Assembly (NCBI GenBank): GCA_964250215.1
Contig: CAXUEX010000062.1
Span: 1 to 15,935 of the forward strand
Length of the DNA: 15,935 bases
Origin: DAIDJM01 sp964250215
GTDB taxonomy: Bacteria; Pseudomonadota; Alphaproteobacteria; Acetobacterales; Acetobacteraceae
Direction: 5' to 3'
Shown here: positions 6,549 through 12,845 of the stretch, piece after piece
Layout of the letters: each line of letters opens with the position of its first letter
Numbering within the stretch: the stretch's first letter is position 1
Notes under the pieces: generated by a model
Databases searched by the model: none
What the model saw: only the letters and a program-made list of their open reading frames with translations
What the model was told of the DNA's origin: nothing
Made by a program: the position numbers and the translations under genes

Positions 6549-7751
6549 ATGCGGCCCGATCCGAAGCACCGCCTGCTGGCCCGGTTCGGCTTTGGCCCGG
6601 GCGAGGACGGCACGCGGCTGCTGGGGCCGGGCTGGTCGGCGCCCGAACCTGGCTTCGTCTGGTCGGATGCGGCGGCAAGCCAGCTGAACGTGCCCGTTCC
6701 GCCCAGCCCGCCGGGAGCGGACGCCGGCGGAGTTTTCCTGCGGCTCACGCTGCGCCCGTTCGTGGCCCCGCCGCAGTTTCCGGCGCAACGCGTGCGGCTT
6801 TCCTTGCAAGGCGAAACACAGGTCGAGGAACGGCTTTGCTATGTCACCTGCCTGGGCTACCGGCTGGCGGGCACCGGTTGGGCGCGCGGCGGCGAGTTGC
6901 GGCTGCAATTCGATCTGCCGGACAGCAGCAGCCCGCGGGCGCACGGCGATGGCGACGACCCGCGCCGACTTGGCGTTGCGATCTCGGAACTTTCGCTCTG
7001 GCGGGCGCCGCCAGCCCTGGCGGCGGCGCACAGTCGGCGGCCTCCGCTGCCGGTGGCCACCTTCGATTTCGGCGAAGCCGCGCGCGCGGCGTTGCGCGGC
7101 CTGACCGCGCTTTCGCCGCGCGAGCTCATGCTGCAATTCGAGAGCCTCGGGCATAATTGCGAATTCGGGTTGCTGCAGCGGCGCTGCGAGGCCGAGCCGA
7201 TGAGCCTGCTGCGATTCGCCTCGATCACACCGGAACGCCTGATCGCGGCGCTGGATTGCGGGTTTGCCGGCGTGGACGATCCCCAATTGCTGCAGATCAC
7301 GGTGGAAGGCGCACCACGGCCGGAATACGTGCTGGGCAACGCAAGCTTCGGCATGTTGGCGCACAGCTTCCGCTACCCGGACGAGACAGCGGAGGCCGAC
7401 GTGCGGAACGAGCAGATCCGGAAGCTCGGCTTTCAGCGGCGGCGGTTTCTGGAGGTGCTGCAAAGCGGCGAAAAACTGTTCGTGTTCCACGATTTCGGCG
7501 CGGCCAGCGTGGCTTTGGGGCGCGCCATCCTGCAAGCGCTGCGGCGGCACGGGCCGAACGCGCTGCTGCTGGTGAGTGCGGGCGACCGCCAGCCTTCCGG
7601 CACCGTGGAGCGGATCGAGGGTGGTTTCTATCTTGGGCACATTGCCGCGTTCGCGCCGGTTTGGGCCGCCGACCGGGGCGACCTTTCGGGATGGATGAGC
7701 GTGTGCGGCAATGCTTACCGGCTTTGGCGGGAGGAGGGGTTTGGCGGGTGA
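6549..7751 (+). CDS. Uncharacterised two-part protein with papain-like cysteine peptidase-type signature
   Basis: This 400-aa cytosolic-looking protein has no signal peptide or membrane span. The N-terminal part (about 10-155) carries 'LLGPGWSAPEPGFVWSD' and alternating beta-type segments. It resembles carbohydrate-binding-like modules attached to glycan enzymes in Acetobacteraceae. The C-terminal part (about 190-395) starts with LQFESLGHNCEFGLLQRRC (C204) and continues with LFVFHDF (H314) and a final 'GWMSVCGNAYRLW'. That pattern resembles the DUF1796-type putative papain-like cysteine peptidases. Both assignments are from memory of sequence patterns. It is divergent from uvrB and shares a 107-bp gap with it; no strong ribosome-binding site precedes the ATG. 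The hairpin repeat follows one base after its stop. Function is unknown; a glycan-linked role is inference. Confidence 0.8.
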   Translation: MRPDPKHRLLARFGFGPGEDGTRLLGPGWSAPEPGFVWSDAAASQLNVPVPPSPPGADAGGVFLRLTLRPFVAPPQFPAQRVRLSLQGETQVEERLCYVTCLGYRLAGTGWARGGELRLQFDLPDSSSPRAHGDGDDPRRLGVAISELSLWRAPPALAAAHSRRPPLPVATFDFGEAARAALRGLTALSPRELMLQFESLGHNCEFGLLQRRCEAEPMSLLRFASITPERLIAALDCGFAGVDDPQLLQITVEGAPRPEYVLGNASFGMLAHSFRYPDETAEADVRNEQIRKLGFQRRRFLEVLQSGEKLFVFHDFGAASVALGRAILQALRRHGPNALLLVSAGDRQPSGTVERIEGGFYLGHIAAFAPVWAADRGDLSGWMSVCGNAYRLWREEGFGG

Positions 7752-7752
7752 A

Positions 7753-7800
7753 GAAGAAAGAGTCTTCTTTCTTGAAAGAAAGAAGCAAAGAACTTTCTTC
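7753..7800 (+). repeat. Structured hairpin repeat, copy 2 (possible bidirectional terminator)
   Basis: The element fills the 47-bp gap between two convergent genes. The inner stem at 7764-7785 has perfect 10-base arms (CTTCTTTCTT and AAGAAAGAAG) around GA. The outer stem pairs GAAGAAAG (7753-7760) with CTTTCTTC (7793-7800), a perfect 8 bp. The unpaired parts are AGT on one side and CAAAGAA on the other. Copy 1 at 1-50 (minus strand) has the same architecture and the same CAAAGAA. Both copies begin within a few bases of a stop codon, in the same orientation relative to the gene they follow. The last two bases overlap the stop codon of the convergent gene. A transcription-termination role is inferred. 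Confidence 0.8.
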
Positions 7801-8644
7801 AATTACGAGAAACAAACGTCTTGGCCAGCCCTTCGGCGAGAGGAATGGGGGTTATGCCCAGCCTGGATCGCATCGCGTCGATGGCGAAATTTTTGTGCTC
7901 CGCTAGGCGGCGGATTTCGTCGGAGCCCACTTTCGGCATCCCGGGCAGCCGTCGCGCGAACCACGCGGCGAGGCTGAGAAGAAACACCGGCACCGGAACA
8001 ATACGCGGCGGCCGCAGGCCAGCGGCGGCGGCAACTTCGCGCACGAAATCCGCGTAGCGCACCGCCGCCGGCCCGGCGATCACCAGCGATTCCGGTGCGG
8101 CCGCGGGAACCTGCAGCGCCGCGAGCACCGCGCGCGTCACGTCGTCCTGGTAGATCGGCTGCACCAGCGCGCGACCGCCCTCCGGCAGGGGCACCACCGG
8201 CAGAAGCCGCAGCAGCGCGGCCAGACGCCGCACATTATCCTCGCCTTGCGCGCCGTAGATCATGGTGGGGTGCAGCATCAGCCCCTTCCGGCCGGATGCC
8301 AGGAACGCGGCCTCGCCGGAACGCACGCCCTCGCCATGCGCATCGGGCCAGCGCGTGAATTTCCTGGTGCTGCCCAGGAACACGAAGCGCGCATTTTCGG
8401 GCGAGGCGGCCAGCACCGCGGACGCATGGCGCGCATGGGCGCAGCACACGATTTGCGTGGCATCGGCCAAAGCGCGGGCCAGCGCGCCGGCATCTTCGAT
8501 GTCAGCGATCCGCGCGCTTTCGGGCCCGGGCCAACGGGCCGGGTTTCTGGCGATCGGCACCACGACGTCGCCGTTTTGCCGCAGCGCCGCGCATATTGCG
8601 GAACCGGATCGGCCCGGTGCGCCGATGACGTGAATTGGGGGCAG
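7799..8644 (-). CDS. NAD(P)-binding SDR-like protein (atypical short-chain dehydrogenase/epimerase), start codon unclear
   Basis: This is a Rossmann-fold protein of the extended/atypical SDR (NmrA or complex-I NDUFA9-like) type. The nucleotide motif GAPGRSG lies in 'IHVIGAPGRSGSAICAAL'. Later features are FLGSTRKFTRWPD, the HPTMIYG segment and 'VQPIYQDDVTRAVLAAL'. No YxxxK catalytic pair is evident, so it may bind NAD(P) without being a classical dehydrogenase. The first standard start (GTG at 8563) would cut off the nucleotide motif. Upstream to the in-frame TAA at 8665-8663 there is no ATG, GTG or TTG. I placed the start at CTG 8644 (281 aa); ATT at 8635 is the alternative, and a sequencing frameshift is possible. 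It lies 18 bp after the lipoprotein gene, so translation by coupling is plausible. The gene itself is secure; its 5' end is not. Confidence 0.75.
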   Translation of the reverse strand: MPPIHVIGAPGRSGSAICAALRQNGDVVVPIARNPARWPGPESARIADIEDAGALARALADATQIVCCAHARHASAVLAASPENARFVFLGSTRKFTRWPDAHGEGVRSGEAAFLASGRKGLMLHPTMIYGAQGEDNVRRLAALLRLLPVVPLPEGGRALVQPIYQDDVTRAVLAALQVPAAAPESLVIAGPAAVRYADFVREVAAAAGLRPPRIVPVPVFLLSLAAWFARRLPGMPKVGSDEIRRLAEHKNFAIDAMRSRLGITPIPLAEGLAKTFVSRN

Positions 8645-8662
8645 GTCGCGCGGCCGTGGGGG

Positions 8663-9298
8663 TTATTGCCCGAGCAGCCCGGCCGAACGGAGATCCTCGG
8701 CGACCGAAGCGGCGAGCGCGCTGCCAACCCGGGCCGCGTTGCCCGGCGACAAGGCTTGCGACGTGGCCGACCAGGCGAGCGCCCCCTGGCCTTGCAGCGA
8801 CCAAAGATCGGTTTGCAGTTCGCCGACGTCGTACACGGCAACCGTGGGCGGCGTCACGTAGGTGGCGCGCCAGTAGCCGTAATAGCCGTAGAAGCCGCCG
8901 CGATAGCCATAGACCGGCACGGTGCGCACGTAGCCAGGCGACGTGCGGGTTTTCTGCTCCACCCGCAGCAGCCGCGTGGAAAGCGCGCCGTCGGCGCCCA
9001 CTTTCGCGGCCGCCACGCGCAGGGCTTCGGGCGTCGGCACGCCGGCGCCGGCGGGCAGCAGCGTGTAGGCGGGATAGGCCTGCACGCCCTGCGCATTCAG
9101 TGCGGCGGCGAAACTGTACTCGAACACCCGGCGCGTTGCGCCGTCGGGCGTTTCGCTGACCACCAGAATGCGGCCAAAGGGCTTGCCGGCAAAATCGGGA
9201 TTAGCCCAGGCCTGCGTGAGCCGCACGCCGCCGCTGCAGGCGGCCAGCAGGCAGGAAGCGGCGATGGCGGCCGCCAACCAAAGATGTTTCGCGAGCAT
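8663..9298 (-). CDS. Putative outer-envelope lipoprotein
   Basis: This 211-aa protein has a lipoprotein signal: basic start MLAKHLW, a hydrophobic stretch and the lipobox LAAC with the lipidated cysteine at 21, followed by S. The residue after the cysteine is not Asp, so sorting to the outer membrane is expected. The mature part resembles a DUF4136-like family: 'RRVFEYSFAAALNAQGVQAYPAYT', 'GADGALSTRLLRVEQKT', and near the end 'LQTDLWSLQGQGALAWSATSQAL'. In the middle (about 129-145) is an aromatic patch rich in Tyr, Gly and Trp (YGYRGGFYGYYGYW). The open frame runs much further upstream, but that part is a shadow of the glycosyltransferase gene. The ATG at 9298 is preceded by GGGGGA. Function is unknown. 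It belongs to the long minus-strand block with envelope genes on both sides. Confidence 0.82.
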   Translation of the reverse strand: MLAKHLWLAAAIAASCLLAACSGGVRLTQAWANPDFAGKPFGRILVVSETPDGATRRVFEYSFAAALNAQGVQAYPAYTLLPAGAGVPTPEALRVAAAKVGADGALSTRLLRVEQKTRTSPGYVRTVPVYGYRGGFYGYYGYWRATYVTPPTVAVYDVGELQTDLWSLQGQGALAWSATSQALSPGNAARVGSALAASVAEDLRSAGLLGQ

Positions 9299-9307
9299 TT
9301 TTCCCCC

Positions 9308-9341
9308 GGCGTGCTGGTTCAACTGGCGTGCTGGTTCAATT
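9308..9341. repeat. 17-bp imperfect tandem duplication
   Basis: Two adjacent 17-base units start GGCGTGCTGGTTCAA and differ at the penultimate base (CT against TT). The duplication spans the end of the glycosyltransferase gene (its stop is in the second unit) and the leader of the lipoprotein gene. It looks like a simple slippage duplication. Confidence 0.7.
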
Positions 9342-10496
9342 TCCGGCCAGCGTGCCCGTTCCGGTGCGGGTTGGCAACGGCGCCGGGCCGCCGGCCGGAA
9401 TGCCGAGCGCCTCCAGCGTGCGGCCGACCACGTCGCCTTCCTGATACAGCGCCAATGCGCGTTGCCGCCCGGCCTGGCCCATGCGGGCGCGCGTCCCTGC
9501 ATCGCTGGCCAGGCGCGCCAGCGCGGCAGCCAGCGGGGCTGCCTGCGCCGGCGGCACGAGCAAGCCGGTTTCCTCCGGCACCACCTGCTCGCGCGGGCCG
9601 CGGATGTCGCTGGCCACCACCGGCAGGCCGCACAGCATGGCTTCGATGACGGACATCGGCAGGCCCTCGAAATGGCTTGGCAGGACGAAAATGTCCGCCG
9701 CGGCGAGCACGGCGGCGATATCGTTGCGATAGCCGAGCAGCCGCAGCCGGTCGCCGAGGCCGCTCGCGGCAAAATACGGCGCCATGTCCTCGCCATGGTC
9801 CGAGGCGAGGCGTTCGCCCACCACCCAGAGCTCCGCCGGCACATCGCGCATCGCGGCGAGCAGTTCGGGATAACCTTTGTGACGCACGAGACGCGAGACG
9901 GCCACCACCACCGCGCGATCCGGCGGCACTTCGAGTTCGGTGCGGATGCGGGCGCGCGCGGCGGCATCGGGGTGGAAGCGCGCCGGGTCACGGCCATTGC
10001 CCACCGCCTGCGGCCGGGGATGGATGCGCAGGCGCCGCGCATCGGCCGCTTCCTCAAGCGAGACGGTGAGGAACACATCCGTGAGCCGGCCGCAGGCGAC
10101 TTCGGCGGCCAGGCTGGCGGCGCGGCGCGCGGGGGAGCCCGGCTGGTTGAACAGAAAGCCGTGGCACGTATAGGCGATGCGCGGCACGCCGGCCTGCCGC
10201 GCCGCGAGCCGCGCCAGCGCGCCGCTGATCGGCATGTGCGCATGCACCAGATCGGGCTTTTCCAATCGAAACAGATCGAGCAGCGCGCGATACGCATAAA
10301 GTTGCGCGCGCAGATCGAAATTGCGCGCGAACGGCACCGGCACCACGCGGAACCCCTCGCCCCGCACATCGGCCAGCAGCTTACCCTCGGCGCACACCCC
10401 CACCGCCTCGTGCCCACGCGCCCGAATGCCGCGCATCAACGGCAACAAAAAATGCCGCAGCGAAAAATCGACGTTCGTGATCTCAAGAATCTTCAC
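9336..10496 (-). CDS. Glycosyltransferase family 4 protein
   Basis: This 386-aa GT-B-fold retaining glycosyltransferase should act on a cell-envelope glycan or lipid-linked sugar. The N-terminal acceptor half reads MKILEITNVDFSLRHFLLPL, with 'PDLVHAHMPISGALARLAAR' at about 81-100 and the conserved 'YTCHGFLF'. The donor half shows R202 and K207 (SRLVRHKGYPELL), E277-E285 (EGLPMSVIE, the EX7E motif), then CGLPVVASDIRGPRE and 'ETGLLVPP'. It is distinct in sequence from the glycosyltransferase at 1484-2551. Its start is GTG at 10496. No purine-rich ribosome-binding site is visible; the leader consists of short AGTTGC-like repeats. It lies 33 bp downstream of the heparinase-like gene on the same strand. 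In this family context the two may build and trim or modify the same polysaccharide; that is inference. Confidence 0.93.
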   Translation of the reverse strand: MKILEITNVDFSLRHFLLPLMRGIRARGHEAVGVCAEGKLLADVRGEGFRVVPVPFARNFDLRAQLYAYRALLDLFRLEKPDLVHAHMPISGALARLAARQAGVPRIAYTCHGFLFNQPGSPARRAASLAAEVACGRLTDVFLTVSLEEAADARRLRIHPRPQAVGNGRDPARFHPDAAARARIRTELEVPPDRAVVVAVSRLVRHKGYPELLAAMRDVPAELWVVGERLASDHGEDMAPYFAASGLGDRLRLLGYRNDIAAVLAAADIFVLPSHFEGLPMSVIEAMLCGLPVVASDIRGPREQVVPEETGLLVPPAQAAPLAAALARLASDAGTRARMGQAGRQRALALYQEGDVVGRTLEALGIPAGGPAPLPTRTGTGTLAGN

Positions 10497-10525
10497 TGCA
10501 AACTGGCAACTAGCAACTGCAAACT
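10497..10525. repeat. Short iterated motif in the glycosyltransferase leader
   Basis: TGCAAACT occurs at 10497-10504 and 10518-10525, and GCAACT at 10506-10511 and 10513-10518. The stretch is AT-richer than its surroundings and fills the position where the ribosome-binding site of the downstream glycosyltransferase would be. No function is evident. Confidence 0.5.
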
Positions 10526-10529
10526 AGCC

Positions 10530-12134
10530 TCAAGCTACCTTGGTGATCGCCCATTTCACCTGCTGCGCCTGGTCGGCAAGTGCGCTCAGCACCACTTGTT
10601 CGGCGCGACGCGGTTCGCCGCCGGCGAGATACACGCTTTCTTCCAGCGCCACGCGCGCGCCCTCGGCCCGCAGCCGCCAGCCGCCGCCCGGCAAGCGCAG
10701 CAGCACCGCCTCGCCATCCTGCTGCACGCTGGCGATCACGCTGGGATGCAGGTGGAAGCGCACCGCCCAAGGCAGCCCGCTTTCCGCCTCCACCGCGTCT
10801 TCGCCACGAATGTCCTCGCCGCTTTCGGCCATATACAGGCGCCGCCGGTGCACGGCGCCGAACGGCCGTTTCCAGCCGTCGTGGCTGAGTTCCAGCCAGT
10901 GCGCGCCGTTCGCCTCCTGGCGCTGCACCTCCACGCGTTCCGGCCGCCGCCCCAAACCCACAGGCTTGAGTTCCGACGAGCTGGTATCGGCGACGATCAG
11001 CGTGGAATGCGCGGCGGTGGCGCGCGCCGCATCCGTCCAGTTGCCGCTGCCGCCCGGCGCGCCGCCGCAATTCACGATCAGCCGCTCGCGGCCGATGGAC
11101 AGCTCGAAACTCAACGTGCCGGCATGGGCGAGCCGGTCCTGGCCCGGCGGCGGCGGGGCGCCGGCATCCACCAGCAGCACGGTGCGGCCGGCCTGTAGCC
11201 GCTCGAAGCCGCTATCGGGCAGGGATACGGGCGCGCGGCCGCCGCGGCCGGTTTGCGACAGCACGAGCTCCACGGCAGTGGGCGGCTCGTCGCGCGTGCC
11301 GTTGAACAGCGCCAGGCTGCCGTCGCCGTGGCGCATCAGCCGAAGCGCCGCGCTCATGCGTTCGATGGCGGCCGAGAGCGTCTCGGGCGGCTCGATCTGG
11401 ACGGCGAGGAGCAGAAAGCGGATTTCCAGCAGGTCGCGCAGCGCCTGGAGCTGGGCGGCGGGGCTGCGCTCCACGTGACCGCCGTCGGGCCGGATCTGGC
11501 GGGCGATTTCCGGCGACAGGAATTTCAGCGCCCGCGCCAGGTAGGGCGCGTGGTCCGGCATGCCGACCGATGCCGCGATCAGGCCCTTGAGAGCGGTCAG
11601 CGCTCTGCCATCCATTTCCTCCGCCGGCAGCGTGGCCGAGAGCTGGCGGGCGTCCCACAGCAGCCTGCCCAGCATGGCTCGGCGGAAATCGTCGTCGGCC
11701 GATGCGGCGAAGAAATCGAAATGGCCGAGCCAGGCAGCGGCGCGCGATCCGGCCACGTCGGGGCGTTCGGCGAGCGGTTCGCGCACGGTTTCGATCCAGT
11801 CGGCCACCAGGGCGCGGGCCCGCATGCGCGCGGCGTCGGTGCCGATCACGCGCAGGTCGCGCAGCCAGGCAAAGCCGTGCGCGTGGGCGCTCAGCGCGGC
11901 GCCGCTGGGGGCGTTCCAGGCGCCCGGCTTCAACACGCGGGTGGCGCCGTGCCAGGCGAGTTCGCCTTTCAGCAGGCGCGAGCCGCGCACCGGGTCGCCG
12001 GGCCAGGGGTCGCGCACCGGCGATGCAGGCGCATCGGGCACATGGATGCGCAGCGAGGGCAGCCGGGCCCAGCGCCGCCGCATCTGCCGCCAGGAAAATC
12101 CGCTCACGCGCCCGCTCGGAAAACCGCCATGCAC
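10530..12134 (-). CDS. Heparinase II/III family protein
   Basis: This 534-aa protein resembles the heparinase II/III-like polysaccharide lyases common in alphaproteobacteria. These have an alpha-helical toroid followed by a beta-sandwich. Visible parts are helical repeats to about 260 including RQIRPDGGHVERSPAAQLQA (the region of the catalytic groove), then from about 309 'GFERLQAGRTVLLVDAGAPPP', 'HAGTLSFELSIGRERLIVNCGG', 'ARATAAHSTLIVADTSS', and a beta-rich C-terminus. No signal peptide is seen, so if it cleaves a glycan that substrate is cytosolic or the export route is unusual; many members have no proven activity. The GTG start at 12134 is uncertain: an in-frame ATG lies at codon 18 (MRRRWARL). 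It lies between pdxH (45 bp upstream) and a glycosyltransferase (33 bp downstream), all on the same strand. Confidence 0.85.
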   Translation of the reverse strand: MHGGFPSGRVSGFSWRQMRRRWARLPSLRIHVPDAPASPVRDPWPGDPVRGSRLLKGELAWHGATRVLKPGAWNAPSGAALSAHAHGFAWLRDLRVIGTDAARMRARALVADWIETVREPLAERPDVAGSRAAAWLGHFDFFAASADDDFRRAMLGRLLWDARQLSATLPAEEMDGRALTALKGLIAASVGMPDHAPYLARALKFLSPEIARQIRPDGGHVERSPAAQLQALRDLLEIRFLLLAVQIEPPETLSAAIERMSAALRLMRHGDGSLALFNGTRDEPPTAVELVLSQTGRGGRAPVSLPDSGFERLQAGRTVLLVDAGAPPPPGQDRLAHAGTLSFELSIGRERLIVNCGGAPGGSGNWTDAARATAAHSTLIVADTSSSELKPVGLGRRPERVEVQRQEANGAHWLELSHDGWKRPFGAVHRRRLYMAESGEDIRGEDAVEAESGLPWAVRFHLHPSVIASVQQDGEAVLLRLPGGGWRLRAEGARVALEESVYLAGGEPRRAEQVVLSALADQAQQVKWAITKVA

Positions 12135-12179
12135 GCCTGTCTTACGAGGCCGCGGTGGCGGCGCGCCAGGGGCCGATTT

Positions 12180-12758
12180 TCAAGGAAAGATGCGGTGCAT
12201 CGACCAGCCGGCGACGGCGGGCTCGAACACCACGCGGTCGTGCAGGCGATAGGGCATGTCCTGCCAGTATTCAAAGCGCTCCGGAGCCAGGCGCCAGCCG
12301 GACCAGTGCGGCGGCCGGGGGATGGCGGCATCGGGGAAGCGCCGTTCGGCGGCCGCGAGCCGGGCTTCGAGCACCGCCCGGCTTTCGAGCGGCCGGGACT
12401 GATCGGAGGCCCAGGCACCTAGCCGGGAAAGCCGTGGCCGTGTGGCGAAATACGCGTCGGCCTCGGCAGCGGCGACGGGGGCGACGCTGCCTTCGACGCG
12501 AATCTGGCGGCGCAGGGACTTCCAGTGGAACAGCAGCGCGGCGCGCGGATTGGCGGCCAGTTCCTCGCTCTTGCGGCTTTCGGTGTTGGTGTAGAACACG
12601 AAGCCGGCGGGATCGAAGCCCTTCAGCAGCACCATGCGCACGCTGGGGATGCCGCCGGGAGTGGCGGTGGCCAGCGCCATGCCGTTCGGGTCGTTGATCT
12701 CGGTTTTTTCGGCTTCGGCGAGCCAGGCGGCGAACAGGGCGAAGGGATCGTCGGGCAC
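12180..12758 (-). CDS. pdxH: Pyridoxamine 5'-phosphate oxidase
   Basis: This 192-aa FMN enzyme oxidises pyridoxine or pyridoxamine 5'-phosphate to pyridoxal 5'-phosphate, the last step of vitamin B6 coenzyme synthesis. The fold and motifs fit: MALATATPGGIPSVRMVLLK (27-46) and GFVFYTN (52-58) in the FMN-binding barrel; SRKSEELAANPRAALLFHW; the RRQIRVEG segment; and the C-terminal dimerisation signature GWRLAPERFEYWQ (154-166) with RLHDR (171-175). It ends HRIFP, a small variant of the usual RL-x-P ending. The start is GTG, with AGGAG 8 bases upstream. That ribosome-binding site begins with the last base of the tRNA-Gln CCA end, so the gene starts 12 bases after the tRNA. Confidence 0.95.
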   Translation of the reverse strand: MPDDPFALFAAWLAEAEKTEINDPNGMALATATPGGIPSVRMVLLKGFDPAGFVFYTNTESRKSEELAANPRAALLFHWKSLRRQIRVEGSVAPVAAAEADAYFATRPRLSRLGAWASDQSRPLESRAVLEARLAAAERRFPDAAIPRPPHWSGWRLAPERFEYWQDMPYRLHDRVVFEPAVAGWSMHRIFP

Positions 12759-12766
12759 GGCGGAAG

Positions 12767-12771
12767 CTCCT
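12767..12771 (-). promoter_or_regulatory. pdxH Shine-Dalgarno sharing the tRNA-Gln 3'-terminal A
   Basis: On the minus strand the tRNA ends in CCA, and the final A plus the next four bases form AGGAG, 8 bases from the pdxH GTG. Processing at the tRNA 3' end would therefore cut within or beside the ribosome-binding site. Confidence 0.6.
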
Positions 12772-12845
12772 GGCTGGGGCGGGAGGATTCGAACCTCCGC
12801 GTGGCGGAATCAAAATCCGCTGCCTTACCGCTTGGCTACGCCCCA
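12771..12845 (-). tRNA. tRNA-Gln (anticodon TTG)
   Basis: This is a complete 75-nt tRNA with the CCA end encoded. The acceptor stem TGGGGCG pairs with CGCCCCA; the first pair is the weak U1-A72 typical of glutamine tRNA, and the discriminator is G73. The D arm reads GCCAAGCGGTAAGGC. The anticodon stem GCGGA/TCCGC encloses TTTTGAT, giving anticodon TTG for CAA codons. The T stem GGAGG/CCTCC encloses TTCGAAT. All stems are perfect. Its first 10 bases are also the end of ispE on the same strand, and its last base is part of the pdxH ribosome-binding site. No separate promoter is recognisable, so it may be processed from the ispE-pdxH transcript. Confidence 0.97.

Noticed and set aside
6442..6678. 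Longer UvrB start at 6678
   Set aside because: The added 79 residues are not conserved-looking and overlap the divergent gene; AGGAG precedes the ATG at 6441.
4945..6687. 580-codon plus-strand frame opposite uvrB
   Set aside because: It lies antisense to a fully conserved UvrB; high GC keeps the opposite frame open. The translation is low-complexity.
9299..10417. 5' extension of the lipoprotein frame giving a 584-aa protein
   Set aside because: The extra part is an out-of-frame reading of the glycosyltransferase gene, and the lipobox signal peptide starts at 9298.
9168..11198. 676-codon plus-strand frame
   Set aside because: It spans the antisense of three minus-strand genes (lipoprotein, glycosyltransferase, heparinase-like), which have family motifs and ribosome-binding sites.
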